Assembly: GCF_902806685.2 (NCBI RefSeq)
Contig: NC_048545.1
Coordinates: 8,357,852 to 8,421,851, forward strand
Length of the DNA: 64,000 nucleotides
Origin: Maniola hyperantus
Lineage: Eukaryota; Arthropoda; Insecta; Lepidoptera; Nymphalidae
Direction: 5' to 3'
This document shows positions 41,071 through 52,324 of the stretch, one piece after another. Positions within the stretch are counted from its first letter, which is position 1; every line of letters starts with the position of its first letter. Both the position numbers and the translations under genes were made by a program. The notes under the pieces are model-generated. The model was not told the DNA's origin. It did not search any database and saw only the letters and a program-made list of their open reading frames with translations.

Positions 41071-41932
41071 ATGCAGCCGAAGGTAGAGACCAGTAGAGAC
41101 CCTATGCCTATTTGCTCTTGATTTGATATCGCCCGTTTATATCCATAATATATTTGGCTGGGAAAACGGAAGGCGACTTTGCAGCAGTATTCCATATAAG
41201 CCTGTGTACATTATTATAAAAATTGCTGATTGTGACTGAGGTCGGGACTTCAATCAAATAAACCGGATGAGGTCATCGCTTTACGGCGGCAATGGACGCG
41301 GCGGGTCATCTACGAAGACGCAATTCTCGAGCTCGTAGATTGAATGCTAAATTGGATGAGATCCCACTGTTTTACTATGTAGACCCCGGGCTTGTTATAC
41401 TAAGTTACTCGGTTTTATTTTCCTCTCCGCTCACAATGTTTGAATGGTTTGATTGAATGTGACAATAGTGATTGTAACTGACACTTCTTTCGCTCTTTAT
41501 GCCTTTGTTCGCTCGAGGGGGAAATTTATTGTTCCTTTTTACTACATTTTATTTCTTACTACTATGTTGTATATTACATTTTAATATTACATTGGATGTA
41601 GTTTTCTTCACTTTGTCTTCTGTTTAGTTATAATGAGACATTAAAATATGTTATATATCATTCGTAAAAATATATTTCGTGTAGGTACTTGAGACTAATA
41701 TGAATACTACTGCTGTAATGACTGTAATAAAATAGAAATACAAGTAAGTACATAATATAACGTCATTATGATACGGAACAAATATATAATATTATTATAT
41801 GAAAGTAGAAGAGTTGGCTAAGCTGAAAGGATTTGATTATATTATCTATCACTTTAACCTAGACTTTATTTGATCTCAGCTACAGTTAAAATCCATCAAT
41901 CCTTTATTATGTGGTTACGAATATTGACAACA
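41071..41932. other. No gene recognised
   Basis: 41220-41350 is GC-balanced (TTACGGCGGCAATGGACGCG); the rest is AT-rich. No exon seen. Confidence 0.4.
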
Positions 41933-42118
41933 TTAAAAAAACTCGATCAAGTGCGAGTCCTTTACTTGTCCTGACTTACTTACCTACCAAATTTTATGAT
42001 TCTAGGTCAACGGGAAGTACCCTATAGGTTTTCTTGACAGTCATGACAGACAGATAGACACACAACCAAATGATCCTATGAGGGCTCCTTTTTCCCTTTT
42101 GAGGTACGGTACTCTCTA
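41933..42118 (+). repeat. Rep-I copy, internally deleted
   Basis: The head AAAAAAACTCGATCAAGTGC jumps to ACCAAATTTTATGATTCTAG, GGTCAACGGGAAGTACCC and CCTTTTGAGGTACGG. About 230 bp of the middle is missing. Confidence 0.85.
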
Positions 42119-42694
42119 TTATACGGTACCTATTAGGCCTAACGGTACGCTAATAATAAGCTTTGTGCAAGTAAGCATAGGTAAGTACCTACTATTAATG
42201 TCAACTTTTATTCTGTAATTTAAAATGAGAAAAGTCCCCTATTCATTTTTGTAACAATTGGCTAGTTCAATATAACCGACCCTTATTCAGCTACCCTATT
42301 CAAAACTACTCGACCCAAATGGTCAGTGTTATAACATAGTCATTGCTATGTAAGGGAAAAACGAGATTGAAAGTTTCATTTAAAAACCTTCACATTATTG
42401 TGATCCTTTTGGTAAGAAATCGTTTTTTTCCCACACGTATGAATGTACCTATACCTGTTCGAACGACTAATATGAAACTTTGTCTATACCCTGCGATCAA
42501 CAAATTGTAGAATTTGGTTGACACTATCAAAATAAAAATCCATAATTAGTATGCGTTTTTGTTTTAGTTCTGTGTGCGCAAGTCTATCTGTCAAATAGCA
42601 GCCTGAAATGATCAAGCGAACTGAAATCTAAAAATTCATTCAACATTCAAACTCTACCCGCTGTGTTTATTGTCGTACCCACTCCGAACACAAG
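42119..42694. other. No gene recognised
   Basis: The last 50 bp (TTGTCGTACCCACTCCGAAC) resemble the Rep-W tail; the rest is unrecognised. Confidence 0.4.
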
Positions 42695-42904
42695 TTTAGC
42701 TTATGCCCACGACTTCGTCCGCGTGGATTACACAAATTTCAAACCACTGTTTTACCCCTTTAGGGATTGAATTTTCAAAGATCCTTTCTTAGCGGATGTC
42801 TACGTCATAATAGTTATCTGCATGTCTAATTTCAGCCCCATCTGGCTGTGCGTTGATAGATCAGTAAACTTATTCAGCCAGTCAGCTTTTCCTTTAATAT
42901 AATA
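42695..42904 (+). repeat. Rep-C copy
   Basis: TTTAGCTTATGCCCACGAC, CCGCGTGGATTACACAAA, CGGATGTCTACGTCATAAT, TGTGCGTTGATAGATCAG and CAGCTTTTCCTTTAATAT. Confidence 0.9.
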
Positions 42905-43104
42905 TATAGAAAAGGAAATATTATTACACATAGCTTAAACGTATTATTCTTGTGTTTTGTCTATTGACAAGCTGGTTATAGTTTCACGCAAATTTTACAT
43001 ACGAAGAAAGTTAAAGTTTAGTATACCTACTTTCAGGCATAATATTATAAGTAAACGCTTCAATCTTGAATTTATATGTGCCTAGGTGCATTCCATATTC
43101 CATA

Positions 43105-43230
43105 CTAGTTGACTCACTCAGTTTTGCTCTTCTGGGATTGCTGAAAATTAATATAACCTATTTGCACGCAAAATCTCAAACCACACCCAGCAATTTGGGC
43201 TGTGCGTTGATTCATATCAGTAATTTTCTT
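43105..43230 (+). repeat. Rep-C-like, degenerate
   Basis: TTTGCACGCAAAATCTCAAA, CCAGCAATTTGGGCTGTGC and GTTGATTCATATCAG keep the Rep-C tail order. Confidence 0.45.
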
Positions 43231-43726
43231 CTCTAAATAAGTTCTTTTATACAAATATAAGTGAACTTATTGAGGAAGTTAGCGTATTTTGTCATGAAAA
43301 ATTTACAGGAGTAATTTTATTATTGTCGTTGCAAATTGGCCAGCATTAACTCGGGTAGAGCAGAATTCCTGTAATTAGGCGCTGTAGAAATTTATGTTAA
43401 AGCATTTTAAGCATTCCATTTTGAGCTCTTTAGATCCTTAATCTGTTAAAAGCTCTTAAATCTGCTGTAATATTATAACGCTACGGCAAAATAGTTAGAT
43501 TCTGAATATTTTAAATGGAAATAAATTTCCAAATTCGTTAGTATTGAATACCAATCCATATATGAAAAGCTGTAATTCGTAATAATTTGCCACCGACGTC
43601 ATAATGGAAACAAATTGTTCAGCTTTTAGTACGCAAGTAAATGTGTTGAAAAAAATTACGGATAACATAAATCCATGAATAGAAAACAGTATTTTATACA
43701 CATTCGTAATCACATAAATGTTGATT
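43231..43726. other. No gene recognised
   Basis: AT-rich; an 84-codon minus frame has no recognisable motif. Confidence 0.4.
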
Positions 43727-43806
43727 GTTATTGTTTGTTTGTTCTTCAATCACATCTCACGTCGCAATGGAGCAATGGATAGAAAGTCGCGGGCATCAAC
43801 CAGTAT
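43727..43806 (+). repeat. Rep-B with internal deletion
   Basis: TTGTTTGTTTGTTCTTCAAT and CACGTCGCAATGGAGC pass straight into AAGTCGCGGGCATCAACC. Confidence 0.8.
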
Positions 43807-44519
43807 TGATTTGATGTATTATGATGACGTGCAGAATTACGAGTACCTATAGGTACCTACAGGTTGGGATGGTCAACGGGGTAGGTACTTACTTTATTTT
43901 ATTGCGTGACCACTCTATTTTGATTTCAATAACTTAATTTATATTACATACCTAACCTTACATTATAATTAATATCCACCCCAAAAACATTGAACAGTTA
44001 GAATATCCTATTTACCTAATATACCTACGTAGGTACCTATACATATTCTCGAAAGTTTAAGGTTTCATCTTCAGTATACTAATATTATAATCGAAACAAA
44101 AACTGCCTAAATAGGTATGTTTTAGTAAAACTAGTTTATACATTTAACAGGCCTAGGTATATAAAGTAAACACAAATCTAGACCAGGTAGGGTTATTTTA
44201 TTCAAACATTATTAAATAAATTTATCTAAGCGTACAAAATCCGTAAAATAAACATTTTAGTATTCAGGGGAGGTTCATATCAACTCAGCGAAAAATGGAA
44301 GGTCAGTACGAAAGGCGCCCTAACACCGCGTCGCCGAATTCATTTTAAGGTCGAGATAAGGAATTGGCAATTCTGTTATCAGCACTGGATCACAAAGCTG
44401 CTCGTTTTTAACCGAATATGAACAAACGGGTATCATATGCCCCCGTACTTACTGACCCATAATATTAGACTAGGGTTAAAATAATGGAGGTCGAAGGTAT
44501 CGTGTCTATTGTTCTTGGT
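43807..44519. other. No gene; weak repeat S near 44340-44420
   Basis: GATAAGGAATTGGCA and CAGCACTGGATCACAAAG resemble 60790-60850 (ATAAGGAAATCATGGCAC, ACACTGGATCACAAGG). Otherwise AT-rich and unrecognised. Confidence 0.35.
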
Positions 44520-44630
44520 AAGTACATTTCATGATTCTATTTATTTCCTCTTGTCTTGACAGACACGACAGACAGACAAAAAAGAGATCCTTTAAGGGTT
44601 CCTTTTTTCGTTTTGAGTTACGGAACCCCC
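44520..44630 (+). repeat. Rep-I 3' end fragment
   Basis: TTTCATGATTCTATTTATTT, CTTGACAGACACGACAGAC and GGGTTCCTTTTTTCG, then TTGAGTTACGGAACCCC. Confidence 0.8.
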
Positions 44631-45122
44631 TTTCATACTCAGACTAGGCTTTTTAGAGTCTTACGAACTACCTAGCTTTTACTCCATGTCCTGAAAAAAA
44701 CTCTCTACTAGATATATTTTAAATTGTAATGAACAGATTATGATAGATGTTGGAGTTTACATATTCAACCAATGTTCATATTACCTATTAACATTCTTAT
44801 TACTTTGATAGCTGATTTCACCTGTTTTATAGAGGTATCTTTATTAAAATAATGAATTATAGATAGAAGAAATTTTCCAGTGACCTTTTTATTTTCTTTC
44901 TCGCCTTGGGGGATATTATACCGGCGGTCAGGGGATGAACTCATACTACGGTACGGTATAACACATCGACCCTTTCTTTGCTCCGTTACATTCAGAGTTG
45001 TTTTCGCACTATATAAAATGACATCAGGGTAATACTATTTCAAGAGAGGCTTTAAGAAAATTATTGGGAGTATGTAATATAGGTACAGCTACAAACGATA
45101 TCTAAGATCTTTTTATTTTAAC
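44631..45122. other. No gene recognised
   Basis: AT-rich; no landmark seen. Confidence 0.4.
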
Positions 45123-45328
45123 ACTAGCTGACCCGGCGAACTTCGTACAGCCTAACAGTCTCTTTAATTTTTTTTAATACGTACAATTTTTAATTTTTTT
45201 TTTCTCCGTAAGAAAACAATACTCTTACTTCAAGGAATATTATTAAAAAAGAATTAGCGAAATCGGTTCAGCTGTTCTCGAGATTTGCGATCAGCAACAC
45301 GATTCATTTTTATATTTAGAGAAGATGA
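45123..45328 (+). repeat. Rep-D copy
   Basis: ACTAGCTGACCCGGCGAAC, TTCGTACAGCCTAACAGTC and AGCGAAATCGGTTCAGC, then TTTATATTTAGAGAAGATG. The start matches 61789. Typical of lepidopteran retroposon tails (recall). Confidence 0.75.
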
Positions 45329-45749
45329 TTAAATAAAAGAAGGACTGCCTTTGTTAATGATAAATTGATTCACTGCAATCCCAACATTTACCTACTCATA
45401 AATAAATCAAATTCCTGCACTTTGCGAAAGCAAAACTAATTTTAAACTAAGTTTAATTAATTCAAATTATCTCTACAAAATAAACATTTTTTTAATAAAA
45501 TACAAACAGAACAGTACAAAGCAGAGTCTAATTAAGATAAACGTAATCACTTTTCTACACTGTACCTAATTACTTTGAGCAGAACCGTAATTATAATAAT
45601 GTTCTATTCTACATTGCAAACTATAATAATAATTACTAGTACAAATTGTATTTCAAGTCTGTCAAATTAAACAAAACAATTTCTAAATTGGCATGTCTTT
45701 TTATCTTTTCAACCAAAAAAATTCACTAAATACGATACGAAATATCAGG
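45329..45749. other. No gene recognised
   Basis: AT-rich; no landmark seen. Confidence 0.4.
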
Positions 45750-46350
45750 TATGTGCGTTTTAAGCAATTAAATGTCACTTGCTTTAACGGTGAAGGAAAA
45801 CATCGTAAATAAACCTGCATGCCTGAGAGTTCCCCATAAAGTTCTTGAAGGTTTTTTTTTTTTAATTTAGAAAAAAGTTAGCCCTTGACTGCAATCTCAC
45901 CTGGTGGTAAGTGATGATGCAGTCTAAGATGATAGCGGGCTAACCTGGAAGGGTATGACAGTTTTTATTAAACCCATACCCCTTTGGTTTCTACACGGCA
46001 TCGTACCGGAACGCTAAATCGCTTGGCGGCACGGCTTTGCCGGTAGGGTGGTAACTAGCCACGGCCGAAGCCTCCCACCAGACCAGACCAGAAATTTAGA
46101 AATTATAAAATTCCAAACCCCTGCCAGGAATCGAACCCGGGACCACTCACCGCTGCGCCAGGGAGGTCGTCAATGTGTGTGGTGTGTGAAATCTGCCAAT
46201 CCACACCTGAATAGATTAGATTCGATTATTTATTAGGTATCTATCGGATGTTAAAATAGGTACTTGGCCAGCGCGGCGTGGTCAAATCTTTCTCACGCTG
46301 AGAAGAGACCCGTTATTAGTAGTGAGCCAGCAATACAGATGATGATGATA
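45750..46350 (+). mobile_element. SINE-H interrupted by SINE-G
   Basis: The SINE-H body (GTGCGTTTTAAGCAATTAAA, CTTGCTTTAACGGTGAAGG, TGCATGCCTGAGAGTTCCCC) stops at 45853 and resumes at about 46178 (GTGTGTGAAATCTGCC, GGCCAGCGCGGCGTGG, then GATGATGATG). Confidence 0.8.
45854..46172 (-). mobile_element. SINE-G, fullest copy, tRNA-derived
   Basis: On the minus strand: tRNA-like head GACCTCCCTGGCGCAGCGG (box A TGGCGCAGCGGTGAG), box B GGTTCGATTCCTGG, body with CGGCAAAGCCGTGCCGCC and CTGCATCATCACTTACCACC, and a poly(A) tail (poly(T) at 45855 on plus). About 315 bp. Other pieces are at 6836, 12030 and 61550. Confidence 0.9.
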
Positions 46351-46468
46351 CTTCAAGAAAAATATTCAGAGCTCTTGTACCCAGCAGAAGTAAGGAGAGC
46401 TATATAAAGGGTGCAACATTAAAACGTCATTATTATAAGCCTGGAGTCATTCCCTCGGCAAAACACCG

Positions 46469-46980
46469 GGTTCTTTGCTGCAATAAACTCTCAACAAGCC
46501 GTTTGTGGCCGGGAAATGTACTCCATATTAATCTCGGGCTTGTAGGGAAGCTTTGTTTGAAATGAAATGAAGCTTGGCTTCATTTTTAGTTTCTGATACT
46601 TTTAGGGTCGGCTGGTTACGATAAGTAACGACAACGCATATCTGCCGATAATGCTGGTTAATCAAGTTGACCCGAGTAAATAACTGGATCGACTTTGTAG
46701 GTCCTACTATTGCTTTAGTTTCCTCTCTGCTAGCAAATCGTCGGGGTTTTTGCTGCAATAAACTCTCAATACGTATGTGGTTGGAAAATGTACTTACTCC
46801 ATATTAATCTGGGGCTAGTAGCTTTGTTTGAAATGAAGTTTGGGATCATATTTAGAATCCGATCCTTTTAGGGTCGGCTAGTTGCGATAACGCATATCAG
46901 TCGATTGTGCTGGTTAACCAAGATGACCCAAGTAGATATCTGAATGGGTATCTACTCTGGAGGTCCAACTTTAACTTTTA
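46469..46980 (-). repeat. Rep-O tandem pair, period 275 bp
   Basis: TGCTGCAATAAACTCTCAA recurs at 46476 and 46751. Downstream both have CTCCATATTAATCT, GCTTTGTTTGAAATGAA, TTTTAGGGTCGGCT, CGCATATC and GCTGGTTAA. The left part is the reverse complement of Rep-O at 24640-24720 and 36060-36130. Confidence 0.85.
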
Positions 46981-47473
46981 GGTATCTTTTGAGTCGTAAG
47001 CAAAAGTATCTAAAAGCACACGCATTAAGCGCATTATTGACTGAAAAAATTATTTACGACTTTGATTAGTATTAATGAAAGGGGTCATGAAAAGAGGAAT
47101 ATGTGGCAGAAATAGTTTATTTTACTAAAACACTACTTTTCGAGTACATAAAATAACGTAAGTATAAGACGTACCGATATACATACGTCATTACAGTGCA
47201 CTTACCTATACTATTCACTATTGTGGCACTTCGCGCCATTCGCCGTTGTGTATCATGTGTCTTCGATATTTCGCACAGATTCTCGTTACTGCGCTGTTGC
47301 GAGATGAGAATAGAGACGAATGTGGGAATATGTAACTCGCGTCCTGGCTCGCCTCTTGTTGCACCATCATAATGACGTACTCTTTTGTTTTAATCGATAT
47401 TATTTAAAATCGATACACTTGACTAACAGTTTGGAAGATATTATACTATTTAATAATGACTGAGAAATAGTTT
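46981..47473. other. No gene recognised
   Basis: 47220-47380 is GC-balanced (GGCACTTCGCGCCATTCGCC) with no ORF of note. Confidence 0.4.
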
Positions 47474-47696
47474 ATCCATACTAATATTATAAATGCGAGA
47501 GTGTGTCTGTCTGTCTGTCTGTCTGCTAGCTTTTCACGGCTTAACCGTTCAACCGATTTTGACGAAATTTGGTACATAGGTAGCTTGCAACCCGGGGAAG
47601 GACATAGGCTACTTTTTATGCCGGAAACTTTAAGAGTTCCTACAGGATTTTTAAAAACCTAAATCCACGCGTACGAAGTCGCGGGCATCAGCTAGT
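47474..47696 (+). repeat. Rep-A copy, full length
   Basis: ATCCATACTAATATTATAAA, GCGAGAGTGTGTCTGTC, TTTGACGAAATTTGGTAC, CCGGGGAAGGACATAGG and GAAGTCGCGGGCATCAGCTA. Among the best preserved. Confidence 0.95.
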
Positions 47697-48736
47697 TTTC
47701 GATAAAGGAAAATACCCAACTTATGCAACTAGCTTCTGCCAACAACTTTGTAGACACTAGACAGTAGTTTCGTAGACACTGTATCTCAATATTATTGAGA
47801 GTTAATCGAACTCAACGTAAAGCTATGCAAATCTTGAAACACGCCAGAACTTGATCTTCTACTGAAATGCGATAAATACGAGTAGTTATCTAAGCGGTCA
47901 GTGAGTTTGTCATAAACTTCCTCTACAAAGATAAATACTTGACACTAAACTTAACGGTACTTGCTTATTGAATTACTAATAATTAACTAAACAGGTAAGT
48001 AGAATACTTGCGTGTTGCAGTGATTTGGTTAAGTACAGTTTTTTAAAGTTACTAACTTGAAATATATGTAAATATATATTCACGATATTTTTCAAAAATC
48101 CAGTTATATCACTTTGCACAAAATAATCTCCGAAACTATAGGTACCTACTATAAAAGAAGAGTTTGACCAAAAAAATCCAATTTTTTTCTGGCATTTCTA
48201 TATACCTAAAAATCACAAAAAGGGTAGGTACTTATAACTCGACTCAAATCACTCATTACAGGAGGCACATAATGAATTTAAAAGTTATAAAATACATAAA
48301 GTTGAAAAGTTTCTATAAAAAGAAACATTACACTCACAATTAATAACAGCAATGATGACGTAGTACATTTAATTACGTCAATATCGTTGAAAGTCTTCAG
48401 AGTTTTTTAGACCCGGACTTTAAAATAGTCCTGAGATGAAAATAAATTATTTTATAGGAAAAATTCTACTTGGAAATACTTAAAAATATTATGGCGTTTT
48501 AGTCATGCAAACTTCTGCCAGCCAACCGATGTTCAATGAAAGTCCTTCATCTAAGGCAAAGTCCTTTCGGCAGATCTAAATCGATCTAAAAAAAGTTTTC
48601 TAAGTAAATTCTAAAACTAGAGCTAATAATAACTGCCGTCATCAAACGATAGATATTATATCCACTGCTGGAATTGGTCACTTTTACACTCTGCAATCTT
48701 GTGCCGCCTGAAACGAGTGAATCCCTGTGACTACCT
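47697..48736. other. No gene recognised (1 kb)
   Basis: AT-rich; no family landmark seen. Confidence 0.4.
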
Positions 48737-48870
48737 ATAGTCCACGACATCGGGGTATGAGCCCCGGACATCCGTACGTCACCCGCGCTATCCCGCACCG
48801 GGTTAGCGCGGGGGCTGTGCGGGTGTGCGGAGCATCCCCACCTCGATTACCATCTCGACCTGTCGCGCAC
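48737..48870. mobile_element. FB-F foldback, left end degraded
   Basis: ACGACATCGGGGTATGAGC on the left and ACCATCTCGACCTGTCGCG on the right; the centre CCCGCACCGGGTTAGCGCGG is inverted relative to 32464-32631. Confidence 0.85.
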
Positions 48871-49079
48871 CTCATAGGTCTGTCAACGTTGCGCCATTCG
48901 TTGTAAGGTTGCGATTTCAACACAGTAGATATTTTGCTTCGGGGTCCCCGATCCCCGATTGGCGACTGCTAGTCAGGTAAAAATATCATTTCTCAGGAGA
49001 ATAAAATCTTGATTGGGAGACTGTGCATGCCCCCATACTCTAATAGCAAGTAACAGTATGTGACGTCATGCGAGTTAAA

Positions 49080-49205
49080 TAGTACTATGGCAGTTTTCAA
49101 CGCTTCGTTTGCTATCTTATGAAAATTGAGTCGACGAAATCTAATTCCGTACGCCTACGTGACTTTAATATGAATGGAGGCGTCGAATTAACCAAGATTT
49201 GCTTT
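49080..49205 (+). repeat. Rep-Q copy 4
   Basis: AAATAGTACTATGGCAG, GCTTCGTTTGCTATCTTATG, AAAATTGAGTCGACGAAATC and CGCCTACGTGACTTTAATAT. One frame gives MKIESTKSNSVRLRDFN. It is the closest relative of 14140-14350 (opposite strand). Confidence 0.55.
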
Positions 49206-49604
49206 AAATTGGAAACCTGTTACCGATATTGAACGTTTTCTACTAGTTCGAGTATGTTTTTTCATTAATTTGTGTTTTCTCTCACGGCCTGCATTGAAAA
49301 ATTGAGAATATTGCGAAGAGTCGTATTCATTAATCGCAAAATTATTGGAATTTTCTTAAAGGCGATGATAAACTTACGCATTAATTTTAACAAGCATTGA
49401 TTAATGGGCATTATGTTACAATACTGCTGGTAAAAATTCATAATGAAAAACAACAATTACTTAATAACATTAAAAACGGCAAATGTTTCGTTACAAGTAT
49501 ATACTCAGGCAAAAAGTAGCATGAAAAAAATATATTTAAAACCGTCTTCCAAAACCATTACAAAGTAAAAAAATACTTTTGTTTCTACACGTGAGAGTAT
49601 GTAT
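49206..49604. other. No gene recognised
   Basis: AT-rich; no landmark seen. Confidence 0.35.
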
Positions 49605-49795
49605 GGGCAGTAATCCTGCAGCATCAGGATTGAGGAGTTGGATCCAGAAACTTTTTCTGGGGCCACCACGGAAACATCCTCCGTTGATTTAAAAAAATGC
49701 AAATCGGTCCAGAAACCTCGAAAAAATCAATGTAAATACATAAAAAGAATGGGCCGAGTTGAGAACCACCTCCTTTTTTTGAAGTCGGTTAAAAA
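49605..49795 (+). repeat. Rep-Z (3' end of the D/Z retroposon)
   Basis: GGGCAGTAATCCTGCAGC, ATCAGGATTGAGGAGTTGG, GCAAATCGGTCCAGAAACC, AACCACCTCCTTTTTTTG and AAGTCGGTTAAAA. It matches 62150-62320. I recall these ends as very common in lepidopteran intergenic DNA. Confidence 0.75.
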
Positions 49796-49915
49796 GAAGT
49801 GAAGAGCGATTTACTAATCATACCAAAGCTCTTTGAATAAAAGAAACGCGACTTGTGATTGGCACAATAAACTACTATGCGTATATTCAGCTCTACGCCG
49901 ACGGGAGGAGCTCGA

Positions 49916-50010
49916 CCGGTTCATTTGGTCCATGTATCACTGCAGACGTCAGTCCCAGTTAATTGACTACGTGCGTTTTCAGCTGAATTGGTCACGTACT
50001 AACGTTATTC
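49916..50010 (+). repeat. Rep-U copy 2
   Basis: CCATGTATCACTGCAGACGT, CAGTTAATTGACTACGTGCG, TTTTCAGCTGAATTGGTCAC. Ends about 85 bp before the LINE insertion site. Confidence 0.6.
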
Positions 50011-50105
50011 CCTTTCGCATTTTTAACGAATATGCGTCTACTGTTAGCATATGTAGACTTTTTTATTTGTTATTGTATTGTGCAACTTTTTAAAATGACT
50101 CTTAC

Positions 50106-51780
50106 GTCCAACACGGAGGTGTTCCTCGCGATACTGAACAAGTGCCTCGAATTATATCACTTTCCAACATCTTGGAAGCTAGCCGTCATAGTGGTCCTAC
50201 GGAAACCGGGAAAATCCGATTACAATCATGTCAAGTCGTATCGACCGATAGGGCTACTATCCATATTCGGCAAGATTTTGGAGAAGATGATGGTACGGAG
50301 AATCCGATGGCACTTGTTACCGAAAGCGAACCCCAGGCAGTACGGCTTCACACCTCAGCGCAGCACAGAGGACTCCCTCTATGACCTCGTGCAGCACATT
50401 CGTGAAAACTTGGTAAACAAATTGATCAATGTTGTGGTCTCGTTGGACATAGAGGGAGCCTTCGATAGCGCATGGTGGCCCGCCATCAAATGTCGGCTCG
50501 CGGAGCAAGGCTGCCCACATAACATACGAAAACTTGTCACTAGTTATTTTCAAGGCAGGAGGGTGAGCGTGCGATACGCTGACCAGGAGTGCACTACAGA
50601 AACAACAAAAGGGTGTGTGCAAGGGTCCATAGGGGGGCCCACTTTCTGGAATGCACTCCTGGATCCTTTGATCAACGGAATCGAAGAGAGAGGCGTATAT
50701 TGCCAGGCGTTCGCCGACGATGTCGTTCTGGTGTTCTCCGGACACTCAGTCCCAAAAATAGAAGAGCAGGCTGATCGGGTCCTGGACTATGTGTATGAGT
50801 GGGGAGTGCAAAACAAATTAAAATTTGCACCGCACAAAACCAGCGCAATGGTCATAACTAAGAAATTAAAATATGACACCCCACGCATACACATGGCGGG
50901 TGCAATGATTGGCCTGGAAGAACAAATAAAAATCCTAGGGCTGATCATAGACAGAAAGTTGACATTTAACAGCCATGTTAAATATATTTGCACAAAAGTG
51001 CTAAATATTTACAAGCCTCTGTCTAGATCAGCCAAAATAAACTGGGGACTGAGATCGGAGATCATCAGGACGATCTACGTCTCGGTAATAGAGCCCATAG
51101 TGCTCTATGCAGCAAGCGTCTGGGCTACAGCCGCGCAGAAGCTGACCATTCAGAAGCACCTCAATGCCGTGCAAAGAGGGTTCGCTCAAAAAATCATAAA
51201 ATCATATAGAACAGTGTCACTTCCCGCGGCTCTAGCCCTGGCCAGGCTACTTCCTCTAGATCTAAGGGTGCAAGAAGCAGCAAGACTGTATAGAGCAAAG
51301 AGAGGAAAACAACAAGATGTGTTAGGAGACAGATTGGTAGAGACAAAGAAGTGTTTTTTGGATGCTCTCCACCCTGCGCAAGAGATAGGCATTAACTACG
51401 CTAAACTAGAGGACATATCGGATCCCTCTGTTGGGAAGAGCGACCGGGAAGGGCTGCAAATATTCACGGATGGTAGCAAGATCGGCGGCAAGGTCGGCGC
51501 AGCTCTGGTGTACTGGAGAGATGGTATAGAAACCGGAAAAAAGAAATTCCTCTTGGAATCTTACTGCTCAGTATACCAGGCCGAAATGTATGCGCTGTAC
51601 CGAGCCACCGATGTTGCTATAAAATGTAAAGATAAGCAGATAAACATTTACAGTGACTCAAAATCATCTTTGGAAACTATTCAAAATTTAAAATCTTATC
51701 ACCCATTGGCATTCGAAATTAGACAAAATTTGAAAAAATTAAAAGATAAACAAAAAAATAATCAGACTCTTCTGGATTAG
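50106..51780 (+). pseudogene. Non-LTR pol: reverse transcriptase plus start of RNase H, frameshifted
   Basis: The frame is open from 50032, but the first 24 or so codons come from flanking DNA and the TSD; no native start exists. Numbering from the 50032 ATG: RT N-terminal block KPGKSDYNHVKSYRPIGLLS (about 59-77), catalytic Asp in VSLDIEGAFD (D139), the GCVQGSIGGP motif, catalytic FADD (227-230, nt 50710-50721), and a thumb with LGLIIDRKLTFNSHV. RNase H follows with TDGS (D480), the QAEMYAL Glu (518) and YSDSKSS (D542). The frame ends at TAG 51778-51780 because of a frameshift near the A7 run 51752-51758, most simply one extra base. The missing part includes ORF1, endonuclease and the RT start, so the copy cannot be autonomous. 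Confidence 0.93.
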
Positions 51781-52324
51781 GGCTCACGTCGGGGTCGAGG
51801 GCAATGAAAGAGCCGACCAGTTAGCTAAAGAAGCAGCAATAACTAAAAAGACAGCCCCCGACTACGACGCGTGCCCTATATCCTTTGTCAAAAGACATAT
51901 CAGATACGAAACCGTGAAAATTTGGCAACATAGATATGAAATAACTGAAAAGGCTGCAGTCACCAAGTCGTTCTTCCCAACAGTGGAAGGAGCTAATGCC
52001 ATCTTGCGCAGGTTAACACTAACACCAGCTCTTGTTCAAGTGTTCAGTGGGCATGGCGGGTTTTCGGAGTACCTGCACAGGTTCAAGTGCAAGGAGGGTC
52101 CTGGCTGTGTCTGCGATGAGACTGTCGATGAGTCGATTTTACATCTACTCATCGACTGTCCGCAGCACAGCAGAATACGTGACGACCTACACCAGCAAAT
52201 ACAAATAGAACTGTGCAGGGGCTCTATCCCCGCCATACTGGAGAGCAATGCAAGCCGGAAAATATTCTTAGAATTTTGCTTGAAAATTGCGAGAATAGTC
52301 ATTGAAAGGAACAGAACCAGATAA
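51755..52324 (+). pseudogene. Non-LTR pol continuation: RNase H end and CCHC finger
   Basis: After the shift the neighbouring frame continues the same protein: the last RNase H block HVGVEGNERADQLAKEA (His at 51785, Asp at 51815) joins a long helical linker. It ends with a CCHC-type finger of spacing C-x1-C-x9-H-x4-C (Cys 52106, Cys 52112, His 52142, Cys 52157) in CVCDETVDESILHLLIDC, then the stop TAA 52322. Such a C-terminal finger is usual in R1- and I-like LINEs and probably binds nucleic acid. The ATG at 51914 is internal, not a start. Confidence 0.9.

Noticed and set aside
46120..46172. tRNA gene on the minus strand
   Set aside because: tRNA-like promoter boxes belong to the head of SINE-G, which has three other partial copies in the window.
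50032..50105. ATG at 50032 as start of the 582-codon reverse transcriptase gene
   Set aside because: It lies in flanking DNA before the target-site duplication; the element is 5' truncated and the frame is open upstream by chance.
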